Assembly (NCBI RefSeq): GCF_027580225.2
Contig: NC_073355.2
Location: 18,631,001-18,695,000, forward strand
Length of the DNA: 64,000 bases
Source: Misgurnus anguillicaudatus
Lineage: Eukaryota > Chordata > Actinopteri > Cypriniformes > Cobitidae
Reading direction: 5' to 3'
Part shown: in pieces, positions 46,823 through 58,942 of the stretch
Position numbering within the stretch: the stretch's first letter is position 1
How the letters are laid out: each line of letters opens with the position of its first letter
Program-made: the position numbers and the translations under genes
Notes under the pieces: generated by a model
What the model was told of the DNA's origin: nothing
The model's input: only the letters and a program-made list of their open reading frames with translations
The model's database searches: none

Positions 46823-47286
46823 AGATGGTTTCTGCCCAGGCCGAGCAGTGCAAACACCAGCACTTCCTGTTTGCTGTGACAACGCAATCGGGGCTCATAA
46901 GCAACAGGTGAGGAGAATTAAGGCTGGTAATGCGTGATTGGAAGAGGGAGGAAGAAGGGAAGTATATATAGACCTGCAGCGCTGCCTTGAAGGCTTTGTT
47001 GAGGGCTTAAAACACCAACGAGTCAGGAGGTCACCTCCTGCTGAAAAATTGTGCTAATTAGCGAATCCAGGTGATTGGAACAAAATACTGGAGAGGACTT
47101 TTACTCATGGCACATGGATTGTCCGACTCGAGCGTTTCAGCCAATCACAGCACTGGTGCTGGATATTGAGCCTTCTGCCAGTTTCTGGCAGTTCGAGCTC
47201 ACCGTTGGTCAGGTGAGTAGCGCAGTTATGGTAAGATAGGAATGTGACTGAATATGAATTTAGCTCGAAATGTTTTGAGCGATTAA
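46823..47286. other. No gene; LTR- or promoter-like patch, then repeat
   Basis: About 46900-46975 reads like a TATA promoter (gaagggaagtatatataga). From about 46976 the repeat shared with 48.05 and 48.6 kb begins (gctgccttgaaggcttt; ttttactcatggcacatgg at 47100). Confidence 0.4.
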
Positions 47287-47464
47287 AGGCGGAGTCCATG
47301 ATGTTTGAAAGCCAATGTTGATATTTGAAATCACCTAAACAAACACGCCCCTACCCCAATAGAATCTGGTTGCATTTGATTTGATTTGATTGGCTATAAG
47401 TGTGTTTTGGTAGTCGGCCCGTCTAATTTTCCAAAGCGTTTTTCAAACATCGTGGACTCCGCCT
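47287..47464. mobile_element. TTAA-flanked MITE, family M4 (178 bp)
   Basis: AGGCGGAGTCCATGATGTTT at left, aaacatcgtggactccgcct at right, TTAA on both sides (47283-47286, 47465-47468). It shares the AGG start and TTAA target with M1-M3 but not their core. Confidence 0.85.
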
Positions 47465-48740
47465 TTAAGTAACATGTTTCCACGTGTCTGTGGCACGACT
47501 TTCTTTTTTGTGCCAGTTTCGCATATTTCTCAACTGTTTTTCCTATTTTCTTCCCATTGTCGCTTGGGATTGGGGTTAGAACAACTTTGTGTTACAGAAT
47601 ATTTCACCCTAACCCAACTCTAAACCTAACCACAACTGAAAACAGTTTAAAATTCTGGCAAATAAACACATAAACCAGTGCTTAAAATGACATCCACATT
47701 TATACCAAACCCAACTTTATTCTCGCGCGAAAACAGCCTGAAAAAATTAGAGGTTAACCACAAATCTAACCTCAATCCTTTGCGACAATGGTTTGAAAAA
47801 ATGTAAAACTACTGTGTAACCAATACGTGCCACAGACACGTGAAGACGCGAAAATACGTCACTTAAAGGCTTGAAAAATTTCAAGCTGAAATCAATAACA
47901 GTCACATTCCTATTTTACCATATCTGCGCTACTCACCTGACCAATGGTGAGCTCGAACTGCCAGAAGCTGACGGAAGGCTCGATATCTAGCACCAGTGCT
48001 GTGATTGGCTAAACTCTAGGGGCACGTGAAGTGCCTTCCAGGCAGCGCTGCCTTGAAGGCTTCGTTGAGGGCTTAAAACACCAACGAGCCAGGAGCTCAC
48101 CTCCTGCTGAAAAAAGTGCTTATTAGCAAATCCACGTGATTGGAACAAAACACTGGAGAGGACTTTTACTCATGGCACATGGATTGTCCGCCTCTGCATT
48201 TTAAGCATTGGTTTATGTGTTTATTTGTCAGAATTTTAAACTGTTTTCGGTTGTGTTTAGGTTTAGAGTTGGGTTAGGATGTAATATTCTGTAACAAAAA
48301 GTTGTTCTAACCCCAATCCCAAGCGACAATGGTAAGAAAATAGGAAAAACAGTTGAGTAACCAATACGTGAAACTGGCACGAAAAAGAAAGTCGTGCCAC
48401 AGACACGTGGAAACACATTACTTAAGCGCTCGAAACATTTTGAGCTAATTTCAAATACAGTCACATTCCTATCCTAACACATCTGCGCCATTCACCCGAC
48501 CAACAGTGAGCTCGAACTGCCAGAAGCTGCCAGAAGGCTCAATATGCAGGACAGGTGCTGTGATTGGCTAAAATGCTCGGGGCACGTGGAGTGCCTTCCA
48601 GGCAGCGCTGCCTTGAAGGCTTCATTGAGGGCTTAAAACACCAACGAGCCAGGAGCCATGCTGAAAAAATGTGCTAATTAGCAAATCCAGCTGATTGGAA
48701 CAAAATACTGGAGAGGACTTTTACTCATGGCACATGGATT
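47465..48740. repeat. Tandem fragments of the CAGAGGCGGACAATCC repeat family
   Basis: Two or three partial copies: gtgccacagacacgtg, gtgagctcgaactgccagaa and ggcagcgctgccttgaagg each recur. Right tips gcacatggattgtccgcctc lie at about 48175-48194 and 48730-48749. The complete relative is 52025-53081. No gene. Confidence 0.7.
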
Positions 48741-48949
48741 GTCCGCCTCTGGCTGTCGTGCTGTTATTGCCACGTAGGAATCGGAGTTGGATGAACTGGG
48801 CGAAGAAGCGTCGCTAAAGCGAGTCACTAGGTCGGCTAAGTTGAAGACAGTTGCTGTTTTCGATGCGGATAGCCGGGAAGCCTCAGCAAGTGTGAGTAAA
48901 CGAACTCAACCATTGGGAGTAACTAAGCAAAGAGTATCACCTGATCCTG

Positions 48950-49457
48950 CATTGTGAGTTGCCACGTAGCGTTGCGGCCCCACTGGCAAGAGAAGCGTGG
49001 GCGAGCCGGGGAGCCACGCTGGAAATAGAGAATATACGTGAGTAGCATTGAAGTCTGTGGTGTAGTGTGAATGCAAAAGTATTACCAGATCATGTGTTGT
49101 GAGTTACCACGTAGCGTTGCGGCCCCACTGGAGAGAGAAGCGTGGGCGAGCCGGGGAGGCACGCTGGAAGTAGAGAATATACGTGAGTAGCATTGAAGTC
49201 TGTGGTGTATTGTGAATGCAAAAGTATTACCTGATCCTGTGTTGTGAGTTGCCACGTAGCGTTGCGGCCCCACTGGAGAGAGAAGCGTGGGCGAGCCGGG
49301 GAGCCACACTGGAAGTAGAGAACATATGTGAGTAGCATCGAAGTTTGTATTGTGGATTGTAAACACAAAGTATTACCTGATCTTGTGTTGAGAGTCACCC
49401 CATAGCGTTGCGGCCCCACTGGAGAGAAAGAAGCGTGGGCGAACCAGGAAGCATCAG
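48950..49457. repeat. Tandem array, ~145-bp period, about 3.5 copies
   Basis: The word gtagcgttgcggccccactg starts at 48966, 49111 and 49257 and, as atagcg, at 49402 (spacing 145, 146, 145). Units also share gcgtgggcgagccgg and gtgagtagcattgaag. Confidence 0.92.
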
Positions 49458-50097
49458 TATCACCACAGGGGGTCCTGTGTCCATCTCCTATCTACTTCTT
49501 CCCCTCCACCAAGAAAAACCACCCAACCAACCACACGGCGGGCCCGGGTCGAGTTCTGGCTCCGTCCATAGTTCACGAAGTGTGTGTGTAGTGCTGTGGG
49601 TGAGTTTTGTCTTCATTTGTGTGTGTACACCAAAAAGCTTGCAGTGTCGGGCTGTGCTCATGTCGACAGAAGCCACTTCGAGGCCAGAGGAGTCGTGAAG
49701 AGATTCTAGCCGTTGAGGTTGGTGGAGTGTGGGTCGAAGAAAATTGTAAGTTGGGATTTCCTTGAGCGTGAAGTGACGAAACCTTCCCTTGATGAGTGGA
49801 TGGGCAGTGGTGAAGCATCTGGGCGGTTGAAGTGAGTAGACCAATTTATGATCAATGCTTGCGACGAGGGGTTGTTGGGCTGACGACTGTGAGAAATAAC
49901 TATCTTTGTGTGGAGCCTCTTCAAAGGTTCGCCCCTGTTCCGTGCCCCCGATACTGTGAGTGGAGGAAGAACAAGGGAAGAGTTTGGCTGTACACCGTTG
50001 TCCCCGACGTCCCCCTCCCCTGCCCTGTTGGAGGCCGTAAGTCGAAGCACATTGTGCAATCCTCCACGTTGTTAAGTCCAATGCCCTCGAGTAAAGA

Positions 50098-50583
50098 GGA
50101 AGAAAAAGCCCCAGTCTTGTGTAACACTTACCTTTGCTTACAGCACGAACCTAGAAGAGGAAGAAAAAGCCGCAGCCTTGTGTAACACTTACCTTTGCTT
50201 ACAGCACGAACCCAGAAAAGGGAAGAAAGCCCCAGTCTTGTGTAACACTTACCTTTGCTTACAGCACGAACCTAGAAAAGGAAGAAAAAGTCCCAGTCTT
50301 GTGTAACACTTACCTTTGCTTACAGCACATACCTAGAAAAGGAAGAAAAAGCACCAGTCTTGTGTAACACTTACCTTTGCTTACAGCACATACCTAGAAA
50401 AGGAAGAAAAAGCCCCAGTCTTGTGTAACACTTACCTTTTGCTTAAAGCGCGAACCTAGAAAAGGAAGAAAAAGTCCCAGTCTTGTGTAACGCTTACCTT
50501 TGCTTATAGCACGAACCTGGAAAAATGAAGAAACGTCCCAACCTTGCAGTACGCGTCTCTGCTCGCAACACGAACCTGTAGGA
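50098..50583. repeat. Tandem array, ~61-bp period, about 8 copies
   Basis: The unit carries cagtcttgtgtaacacttac, ctttgcttacagcacgaacc and tagaaaaggaagaaaaag. The last copy is diverged (caaccttgcagtacgcgtct). ctttgcttacag resembles a splice acceptor repeated in each unit. Confidence 0.93.
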
Positions 50584-50903
50584 GAAAGGAGAAGGCCGGT
50601 ATTAGTATTGGTATACAGTGTAGTAATTACTTTCTCTGATTTTGCCTCCAGGAGAAGGGGAGAGCGCCACAGGTTCAAGAGAACAAACCCCAAGGACCCA
50701 ATTCCCCCCTTGTCCCCGTGGAAGCCCCGCCTGGAGGTGCAAAGGAACTATTGTTTTAAATTACCCCTCCCCTTCCCCCATTGATTTTAAGTAATTTAAT
50801 AAAGATTTGTTTTAATTATAATTCATTCCTTGTGTGTCTGGTCATTGGGGTGGCTTTGGGACCTCCTCTAGGTGGAAACTAGGAAGGGGCGTGGCCCGTT
50901 ACA

Positions 50904-52024
50904 TTCTCTGGTCCGCCCCGACCTGTGACAGATGTGTTTTAATTTTTGATTTACTCTTTTTAACTGTTTGTATGTTTTGTCTGTTTTTATCTGTCCTGTC
51001 TTGCGTGGTTTTTGGACATGAGTCTGGCAAATAAACTGAACTGAACTGAACTTCCCAGCAACAGAAAGGAAACAGTTAAAAAAAAAAATTCTGACAGTGT
51101 AGGGATTTTGCAGATGTCTGGCAATTTTTGACAGAACCCTAAAACCTTTTGAGAAATCCTGTACCGTGTGACTCACAGGTTTTGTATGTGGACTGCATTC
51201 TGATCCCTACATGCTGAAATTAATGTTTTTAATACTTTATGTTGTTGACATATGGCAGATATTAATTTTGTGATTGTGACATTAGTTAGATTTTTTGAGG
51301 GATTTGTAAAAGATTTCTCATAAAACCAAAAACAGCTGCAGCATGAACATAAGAATATGAATCTGTTTCAAAGAAATCTTGTGATGTAAAGATGTACATT
51401 AAAAGTAAAACAGCAAGTATAATAAACGGCACATATGGAAAGATTCACTTTCTCTAAGGGTTAGGTTTTGGATTTGGGCTAGGGCAGATAATACACAGTT
51501 TGTACAGTTTATAAAAGTCATTATGATGAGTCCTTGTGCATGCATTTGTTTATCTGACTCTGTTAATCGAATGTAATCTACCCCACTGATCATAACCGCA
51601 TTTACTAGAAATGCCACTGGCACAGAGAGAGCAATTTAGTGTTGTCATGAAAAATACACCGATGAAGAAAACCACACCAACATGATCAGGTAGACTGAAT
51701 AATCTCTCAATAATAATGTCCTAGCTGAACACACACAACACCTGTATGGACAGACTCCAATGTGATATTTCATCAAATATGGATTAATGATAGATTTATT
51801 TGCAAGCAGATGTACCGTGCCCTCCAGTATTTACCCCTATGATAATTTTTAGGCATTCTCTGCATGCAATTTCTTTTCCTGAGGTAAATCATGTGCAAAT
51901 GAATTGTTATTTAAAAGGATTATATTTCCGTTGTATATGTATTGTTTTTATAATATATCTATATTATAATATTGTATTGTTAAGTTTATATAATTTATGC
52001 TCCAGTGCTTGTTCCACTCATTAT
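50904..52024. other. No gene seen
   Basis: After the primer-site-like TGGTCCGCCC, the sequence is AT-rich. ctgaactgaactgaactt is a short tandem run near 51036. No inverted ends or coding signal recognised. Confidence 0.4.
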
Positions 52025-53081
52025 CAGAGGCGGACAATCCATGTGCCATGAGTAAAAGTCCTCTCCAGTATTTTGTTCCAATCACCTGGATTTGCTAATT
52101 AGCACAATTTTTCAGCAGGAGGTGACTTCCTGACTTGTTGGTTTTTTAAGCCCTCAACGAAGCCTTCAAGGGGAAGGCACTCCACGTGCCCCGAGCGTTT
52201 TAGCCAATCACAGCACTGGTGCTAGATATCGAGCCTTCCGTCAGCTTCTGGCAGTTCGAGCTCACCATTGGTCAGGTGAGTAGCGCAGATATGCTAAAAT
52301 AGGAATGTGACTGTTTTTGAATTCAGCTTGAAATTTTTCAAGCCTTTAAGTGATGTATTTTCGCGTCTTCACGTGTCTGTGGCACGTATTGGTTACACAG
52401 TAGTTTTTCATTTTATTTCAAACCATTGTCGCAAAGGATTGAGGTTAGATTCGTGGTTAACCTCTCATTTTTTTCCGGCTGTTTTCGCGCGAGAATAAAG
52501 TTGGGTTTGGCATAAATGAGGATGTCATTTTAAGCACTGGTTTATGTGTTTATTTGCCAGAATTTAAACTGTTTTCGGTTGTGGTTAGGTTTAGAGTTGG
52601 GTTAGGGTGAAATATTCTGTAACACAAAGTTGTTCTAACCCCAATCCCAAGCGACAATGGGAAGAAAATAGGAAAAACAGTTGAGTAATATGTGAAACTG
52701 GCACAAAAAAGAAAGTCCTGCCACAGACACGTGGAAACACGTTACTTAAGCGCTCAAAACATTTCAAGCTAAATTCAAATTCAGTCACATTCCTATCTTA
52801 CGATATCTGCGCTACTCACCTGACCAATGGTGAGCTCGAACTGCCAGAAACTGGCAGAATGCTCAATATCCAGCACCAGTGCTGTGATTGGCTGAAACAC
52901 TCGGGGCACGTGGAGTGCCTTCCAGGCAGCACTGCCTTGAAGGCTTCATTGAAGGCTTAAAACACCAATGAGCCAGGAGCTCACCTCATGCTGAAAAACT
53001 GTGCTAATTAGCAAATCCAGGTAATTGGAACAAAATACTGGAGAGGACTTTTACTCATGGCACATGGATTGTCCGCCTCTG
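52025..53081. mobile_element. TIR element CAGAGGCGGACAATCCATG (1,057 bp), complete
   Basis: Left CAGAGGCGGACAATCCATGT, right acatggattgtccgcctctg, with mirrored subterminal ccatgagtaaaagtcctctc. Its interior explains the fragments at 118-476, 10502-10735 and 47.0-48.7 kb. Ends resemble hAT, but no 8-bp duplication is visible. Confidence 0.8.
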
Positions 53082-53511
53082 AACAAATATCAATTCATTT
53101 CAATTCAATTCAAGTTTATTGTCCACAAAAAGTGGAAATTTGTCTTTGGCTCCACAGGTGGATTTCTATAGATCTTCACTACAGAGTGTTAAAAAAGTAA
53201 CACTTGAAGCATTTTACATCTTACATCTTACTTGTAGAGTTATTTATTAACTTAGGTTTAGATGTTTCATTTAAAGTCACCATTACTGTGATCATTGGTT
53301 GTTTTAGTTGGACTCTTGACTCTTTGTTTATCTTTTCTGCCTGCTATAACTTTGTGTGTTATGTTTGTTATGGTAAAGAAGAGACCAAGTTGCAATTTTG
53401 TTATGGTGTTTAATATGTAATGTTGACCATCTAGAAAATGTATTTATTCATTTAGTGTTTGCTCAAATAACAGATGTATTGGTCTCTCTCAGTAATGTAA
53501 TGCTACAGTAA
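53082..53511. other. No gene; I-family-type arm fragment
   Basis: About 53100-53125 is a caattcaattcaagtttatt repeat word. About 53165-53430 matches the arm at 5360-5450 and 32035-32250 (gagtgttaaaaaagtaacac; gttgttttagttggactctt). Confidence 0.5.
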
Positions 53512-54685
53512 CACTGTAAAAAAAATCCGTAGTTTTTATGGTGAAATACTGGCAGCTGTGGTTACCAGAACAATTCTGTAAAAAAACAACTTAAAACCGT
53601 AAAAAACAACATCACCACAGTTGTATGCATTACAGCGAACTTTTGTAAATTTTACAAATCTTACCTGTACACAGAATTTCTTTGATTTATTAACTGTTTA
53701 GAAACTCTTATTTTTTTAATAGTAAAATGCAGATGAGATTGCCAGAAAACCGCCTTAAAAATATATGAACATGTGAACATCTTTTTGTATTTCATTAATT
53801 AATATAATTTTTTAATATATGCAGAAAACCACTATAATCCAGGTGATGGAAAAGACAGCTGCACAAAGAAACAAAGTTTGTTGTGAAATTATTACAAATT
53901 TGTTTATAATTATTTGCCAACAACTTAAAAAGAGACAGTGGACATACACAAAGATTGAATCATACAAACAAATACAAAACAACATCAGGGTAAGTTATTA
54001 AATCGCTCAGTGTCTACATTAGTCCATTTTACAGAGTTAAAAAGTGACACTTAAATAATGACATGATGAATGAACATTCATGATGAAATAGAGAGCACTC
54101 AAAACACAAGTACAACTGAACTACAGACAAAATGAGACAAGATCTCCCTTGATTTATCCACATGAAAGTTGTGATTGACTGGTAGTTGTAGTAAGAGAGA
54201 AATTGGTTTAATGTCTGGTGTTTGTGCGGTCTTCTGCAATTATAGCTGTTGGGCTAGAAAGAGTTTTGTAAAGGACTGGTTGAAAAGGTTTTTTGACACT
54301 TCATATTCATATCAAGATTCAACATACAAGCCTCAATAGTGGTGACCATCAAAAAACTCATTCAGATTAAGTGCAATGCATGCTAGATAAGTTTGTACTA
54401 TGGTAATACCCAGCATGCATTGCGGCATGCAGCTTTCTTGTTTTGGGTCACCGTTGTTGTGATTTGTATGCTGATTCTTGATGTCTAGACTGATTTCGTT
54501 AAGTCATGGAATCGCCTGACATTTTTACTTGTTTTAAGTCTAATTGTCTAAATGCATTGCCACTCTGTAACATCATCCCACAAGAAAACATTTGTATGGA
54601 TAAGAGAAAAAAATTAATGTTCACGTGTACAGTTTTGTTGAGAACACCTGCTTCGTAAACTTTAAGATGATTAGACCATCATTAA

Positions 54686-55029
54686 AGGGGTCATATCATG
54701 AAAATGTTAGCATTGCCACTTTGTAGGTGTGAGCAAAAATAGGTCATTGATATTTGACTTTCCTTATGATGTCATAAGGATATCTTATTAGAATAATACC
54801 GCCCCCTTAATGTGCATATCTAACCACAGCACTGCCATTTGTGCAGAGAGAAAGAAAGAGAGAAAAAATAATTGACAGCACAATTGAGTTTGAATTGCAT
54901 CAAACCACCATCATTGTGATCAGTGTTTGCACTTCAGCTCATTTGCATTTTAAAAGACACACCCAAAACGACACATTTTTGCTCAAACCTACAAAGTGGC
55001 AATGCTAACATTTTCACGATATGACCCCT
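54686..55029 (+). mobile_element. TTAA-flanked MITE, family M1, one-unit form (344 bp)
   Basis: AGGGGTCATATCATGAAAAT ... cattttcacgatatgacccct; TTAA at 54682-54685 and 55030-55033. Only one internal unit. Confidence 0.88.
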
Positions 55030-55055
55030 TTAAAACTCTACCAACATCACTTAAT

Positions 55056-55952
55056 TAGGGATGGCTCCCGCGAAACTGACGTTTCGACACTGTGTCGAGA
55101 TCCCGAAGCGTAAATGTTTCGAAACACTGCTCCGAAATGTGATTCGAAACACCCATGTCACGTGATGAAGTGATTCGAAACACCAAGCGGTGCATTTCAC
55201 AAGTATTTCGAAAGGTGGCGTACCTGTCGAATCTGCGTCGAATCTTAAACTGACAGGGTACCAAACAAATCTGACAATACCTCATAGATGCGTTTTTGGC
55301 AAGATCAAATACTATAATTTACTGAAAAGTCATTTTTCCTCATATATATGTAACACTTACAAAAAAATGCATGCCAGCTAAAGTGTCCCTTGTGTGAGAA
55401 TATTTTCAAAGGCTGGAGAAATTATATTTAAAAAAGAATCTGGTTGAGTTTATCAACACAGAACAATTTATATATTTGAATAAAGATCTTTATATGTAAA
55501 CAATGTGGCATATTATGGCTTGATATATTTTATGAATCTCTTATTATTTATTTGGTATATCTCTATTCCATTTTTTTATTAAATAGACCCGAATAGCCTA
55601 TAGTTATCGACAATTGTGAGCCTAAAAGCTCATGTAGTTGTCAAACAGATGTTAAAACAACAACAAGAAGCATTTTATTATGATGACGTAGCGCATGCAT
55701 TTCCCGGGTTCAATCCTAAGATCTATGCATGAGAGTCGAGAGCACTATCCACTCTCCCATTCTATCACTTGTGTGTCAAACAAACAACATGTGTCATACA
55801 ATTTGTCAGCGCTCATCTAAAATCTTGTCTAGGCTGCTTCATGTAAAGACATGCAAACGACCGCTAGGTGTCACTGTGGAGGCGGTTTCGGATACGGCAC
55901 AATTGATTCAACTGTTTCAGTGTTTCACGAAGCCTCGCTCTGCCCACCACTA
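55056..55952. mobile_element. hAT-type element (897 bp) with 8-bp target duplication
   Basis: TAGGGATGGCTCCCGCG ... ctctgcccaccacta; flanks CACTTAAT / CCCTTAAT (7 of 8). Subterminal tttcgaaac / gtttcga words as in the 17876 fragment. A tRNA B-box-like gggttcaatcc occurs inside (about 55707). Non-coding. Confidence 0.82.
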
Positions 55953-56626
55953 CCCTTAATTTTATTTATTTCAGCTTCTTAGACCATAGCTTATGTGTAT
56001 TGACACTTTAGTTTGACAGTCAGAGAAAGCTTAACCCAAAGACCTGCTAGCCAAGTGCCCCATTTAAGGAAACAATGATCACCATAATGGTGACATCAAA
56101 CAAACCAAATAAAGTCAAACTGGTTTGGATTAAGTGTGGATGTTAATGGTGTTTGTGTTTAATTCTCCTGTGGTGAGATCTTGAGCGATTGAATGTGTTT
56201 ATATGTTATATTTATACAGTTAATGTTCATCTAAGATTTTGTATGTAGTTCAGTTGTACTTGTGTTTTGACTGCTCTCTATTTCATCATTAATGTTCATT
56301 CATCATGTCATTATACTCTGTAAAATGGACTCACTGAGCGATTTAATAACTTACCTTGATGTTGTTTTGTATTTGTTTGTATGATACAATCTTTGTGTAT
56401 GTCCACTGTCACTTTTCAAGTTGTTGGCATATAATTAGAAAACAATTTGTAATTTCACAACAAACTTTGTTTCTTTGTGCAGCTGTCTTTTCCATTACCT
56501 GGATTAAAATGAATAAAATTATATTAGTTTATGAAATATGTTGTTTACATGTTCATATATTTTTAAGGTGGTTGTCTGGCAATCTCATCTGCATTTTACC
56601 ATTAAAAAAGAAGAGTTTCTAAACAG

Positions 56627-56722
56627 TTCCAGCATGGAACCCGGGTGCAAGACTAACTTGGGGCCCATATTGCAAGCCCATATGGAGCCTACATTGGCCC
56701 CACCAAGCACTGCTGACTGGGT
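56627..56722 (-). mobile_element. Right terminus of a G-family element
   Basis: ccagcatggaacccgggtgc ... ccaccaagcactgctgactg, ending gggt. It is the mirror of the terminus at 4940 and shares acccgggtgcaagac with that copy but not with 29553-34313. Confidence 0.65.
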
Positions 56723-56829
56723 CTTGGGGTAACATTAGATTGTACTTTGTCATGGTCAAGACATATTGAGGAAGTGGTGAAAAAAATGGGGAGAAATATA
56801 TCTGTAATCAAAAGGTGTTATTCGTTTTT

Positions 56830-58296
56830 ATAAAAATTGTAATTTTGATAAAAATTTATGAAAATGTACTACTGACTGAAAATTATAAACAAACCCATAA
56901 AATAGTTGGAAAATCCTTATGGATTAAATCCTTGCATGCAGAAACTATGGGGATCTGGGTTCGATCCCGGTCAATGCTTATGTGGCTAATGCTTTGCTAA
57001 TTTTTATATACTGTACTTTTTAAAAATAACACAAATCTTAACTTTTAAAAGACAATTTGTAGTTTACTAAGTAACCTACACTGAAAAAAACAACTAGTAA
57101 AATTTACTTAAAAAAATCCTCGTAACAATTTGCACGAACTTTTTTTAAGTAAAATTTACTGCTTTTTTATAAGTAAAACTTACCTACTAAAATCAAATAA
57201 AATTTACTTAAAATTGCATGATAAAACATATGTTAAATAATTAATTAAATGTTACTTAATTATTTTATTTAGAAGTTAGATTTATTTTAATCGTTTAGGT
57301 AAAGTCTAGTTTTTTTTTTAATTGAAGCATTGCTGTCCTAATAATATTAAATAAATCGTATTTTCTGTTTGTTATTTTCTTTAACATATTAATATGGACA
57401 TAGTTCTTTTAAGTGTTATAAATGGCATTATAACACACAATTCATGACTGACAACAAGTCAGTCATTGAATAAACTTGATTCGGAACAGAAACACACACA
57501 AACTGTGTTTCTGACATGCATTATCAGCACTGTGGAAAGAATTACAATACACTGTTCTGAACAGGATTCATGTAAAGAAACACTGATCACCTGAACGGTG
57601 ACTTCACAAAATTATTATTTACAACAAAACAACATCAATAATATTAGAGCTTAAACCTTTTTGACATTTTGCTAACAAATATTTAAGTAGTTAAAGTTCT
57701 TATCAGTTCTTATTCTGTGATAAAGTTTAAAAAATAAAAATATTCAGGCGCAAAGAATTGTGGGTATTCCTTACAACATGTGCAAATAAATGTAAGTAAA
57801 TTTTACTTAAATAATACAAGAAAATATCTAATAAGACTTACTATTCCCACACAGTTCAGTTTTACATGAATTAATTGTGTATTTATCATCATTTTACCTA
57901 GGAAAATCTAGTTCTCAATAAATGTTAATATTATTATGTAGAAATTATGAGAGTTAATCTAATAAATATTACTACACCAAAAAGTTCGTTTTTTCAGTGT
58001 ATATAATACATATTTAGTAGATGAATGATTTTAATACATTTACAGTAACTTTAAATGTAACTTACATTTTTTTTATTTGGGGGTACATTTCAAAAGCAGC
58101 AACTTGAGTGGACAATAAAGTAACAGGTAAAAATAAAATATAAATATATTGTTCATAAGAAGTGTAGTTGATTTAAGCATAATCATATGCTAGAAGAAGT
58201 GTCTAATCTCATAATGTTAGCTGCCAAAGATGTTGACTGGCAATGAGGAGAGCACTGGCATCTATCAGCAGCACAGCTTTACTCCTGCAGATGAAC
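56830..58296 (+). repeat. Second copy of the 1436-2088 segment, with two insertions
   Basis: Runs parallel to 1436-2088. It has a B-box remnant (56951-56977), a 921-bp TA-flanked element (57079-57999) and ends at cagatgaac, where the DIRS element begins. About 58220-58296 repeats the exon of the 2.0-4.0 kb gene. Confidence 0.8.
57079..57999. mobile_element. TA-flanked TIR element (921 bp), empty site known
   Basis: CACTGAAAAAAACAACTAG ... gttcgttttttcagtg with TA on both sides (57077-57078, 58000-58001). Copy one of the segment reads aacctatataatac across the site, one TA and no insert. Internal blocks match 12897-13740 inverted. Confidence 0.9.
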
Positions 58297-58360
58297 GTCT
58301 CGGTTACATGTGTAACCCTCGTTCCCTGAAGGAAGGGAACGGAGACGTCACGTCGTGACC
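58297..58360. repeat. Terminal repeat of the DIRS element
   Basis: gtctcggttacatgtgtaac, then cgttccctgaaggaagggaacg, a hairpin (CGTTCCCT / AGGGAACG), then gagacgtcacgtcgtgacc. This is the terminal word of fish DIRS elements by recall. Confidence 0.75.
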
Positions 58361-58942
58361 GACGAATTGGGAATCCCTACCAAAACGCCATTGAAGCTGA
58401 CCCCTCCAGTGCCTGCGTAAACCCTCCGACTCTCCTCTTTAAGGGAACGGAAATGGGGTTGAAGCAGAGGCCGGTCACTACTTGTTCCTTAACCCACGAT
58501 AGTGACTAGGCGAACTGGGAAGCGAACTCGTCAGGCGGGACTAAGATCGCTGCGGAAGAAAAACCCTCTAGGGGTCTACCACTAAGGTGATGGATAAAAA
58601 GATACGAGGTCTATAAGAAATACACTCTCTTAGCAACACTAGAGAGGCGCGGAACGAACTCCGCTAAGGGAAACGTGGTAAATCATAAACTTTCCACGGA
58701 AATACTCACAAAGAAACCACTAGGGGGCGCAATGTGGGCGCTAGCCTCACCCAGATAGTCAAGAATACATCCAGTGAGAGGCTGGCAGCCGATGCTCCGC
58801 AACATCGGCCGCCAAGCGATGGAAAAAGACAAAAAACATTTTTTATAAAGTTTTTGCCATAATGGCCTTCCATACTGGTGCGGTTTCTGCGCAGCCAAAA
58901 AGAAAGGCTCCAAGCCGACACAGGAGCCGTCCCTCGATGTTC
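58361..58942 (-). other. 3' untranslated region of the DIRS element
   Basis: Between the recombinase stop and the terminal repeat. Short frames overlap the 3' end of ORF3 and have no family signature. Confidence 0.6.

Larger units (their letters stand above)
48740..50903 (+). repeat. LTR-like block with two internal tandem arrays (candidate long LTR)
   Basis: It contains an AATAAA signal (50798-50803), ends gtggcccgttaca, and is followed by ttctc and TGGTCCGCCCCGACCTG, which looks like a tRNA primer-binding site. The presumed start is tgtcgtgctgttattgcc. No second LTR or pol frame is in the window. It might instead be an untranslated region of an unknown gene; overlapping short ORFs show no family signature. 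Confidence 0.35.
53512..56626. mobile_element. Long palindromic element (CACTGTAAAAAAAATCCG end), right tip missing
   Basis: The left arm (53.5-54.2 kb) is the inverse of 56051-56626. The centre at 54330-54490 holds gcaatgcatgctagataag and tacccagcatgcattgcgg. Nested: M1 54686-55029 and hAT 55056-55952. The terminal ~180 bp of the right arm is replaced by a G-family end. Confidence 0.65.

Noticed and set aside
49082..50185. Several 80-197 codon ORFs on both strands
   Set aside because: They follow the 145-bp and 61-bp tandem units and overlap each other; low-complexity artefacts of a GC-rich array.
50098..50583. CRISPR-like regular array
   Set aside because: Units are contiguous 61-bp tandem repeats with no unique spacers, in a vertebrate context.
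55680..55740. Functional tRNA at the gggttcaatcc word
   Set aside because: No A box or acceptor pairing could be found around it; it is inside a hAT-type element.
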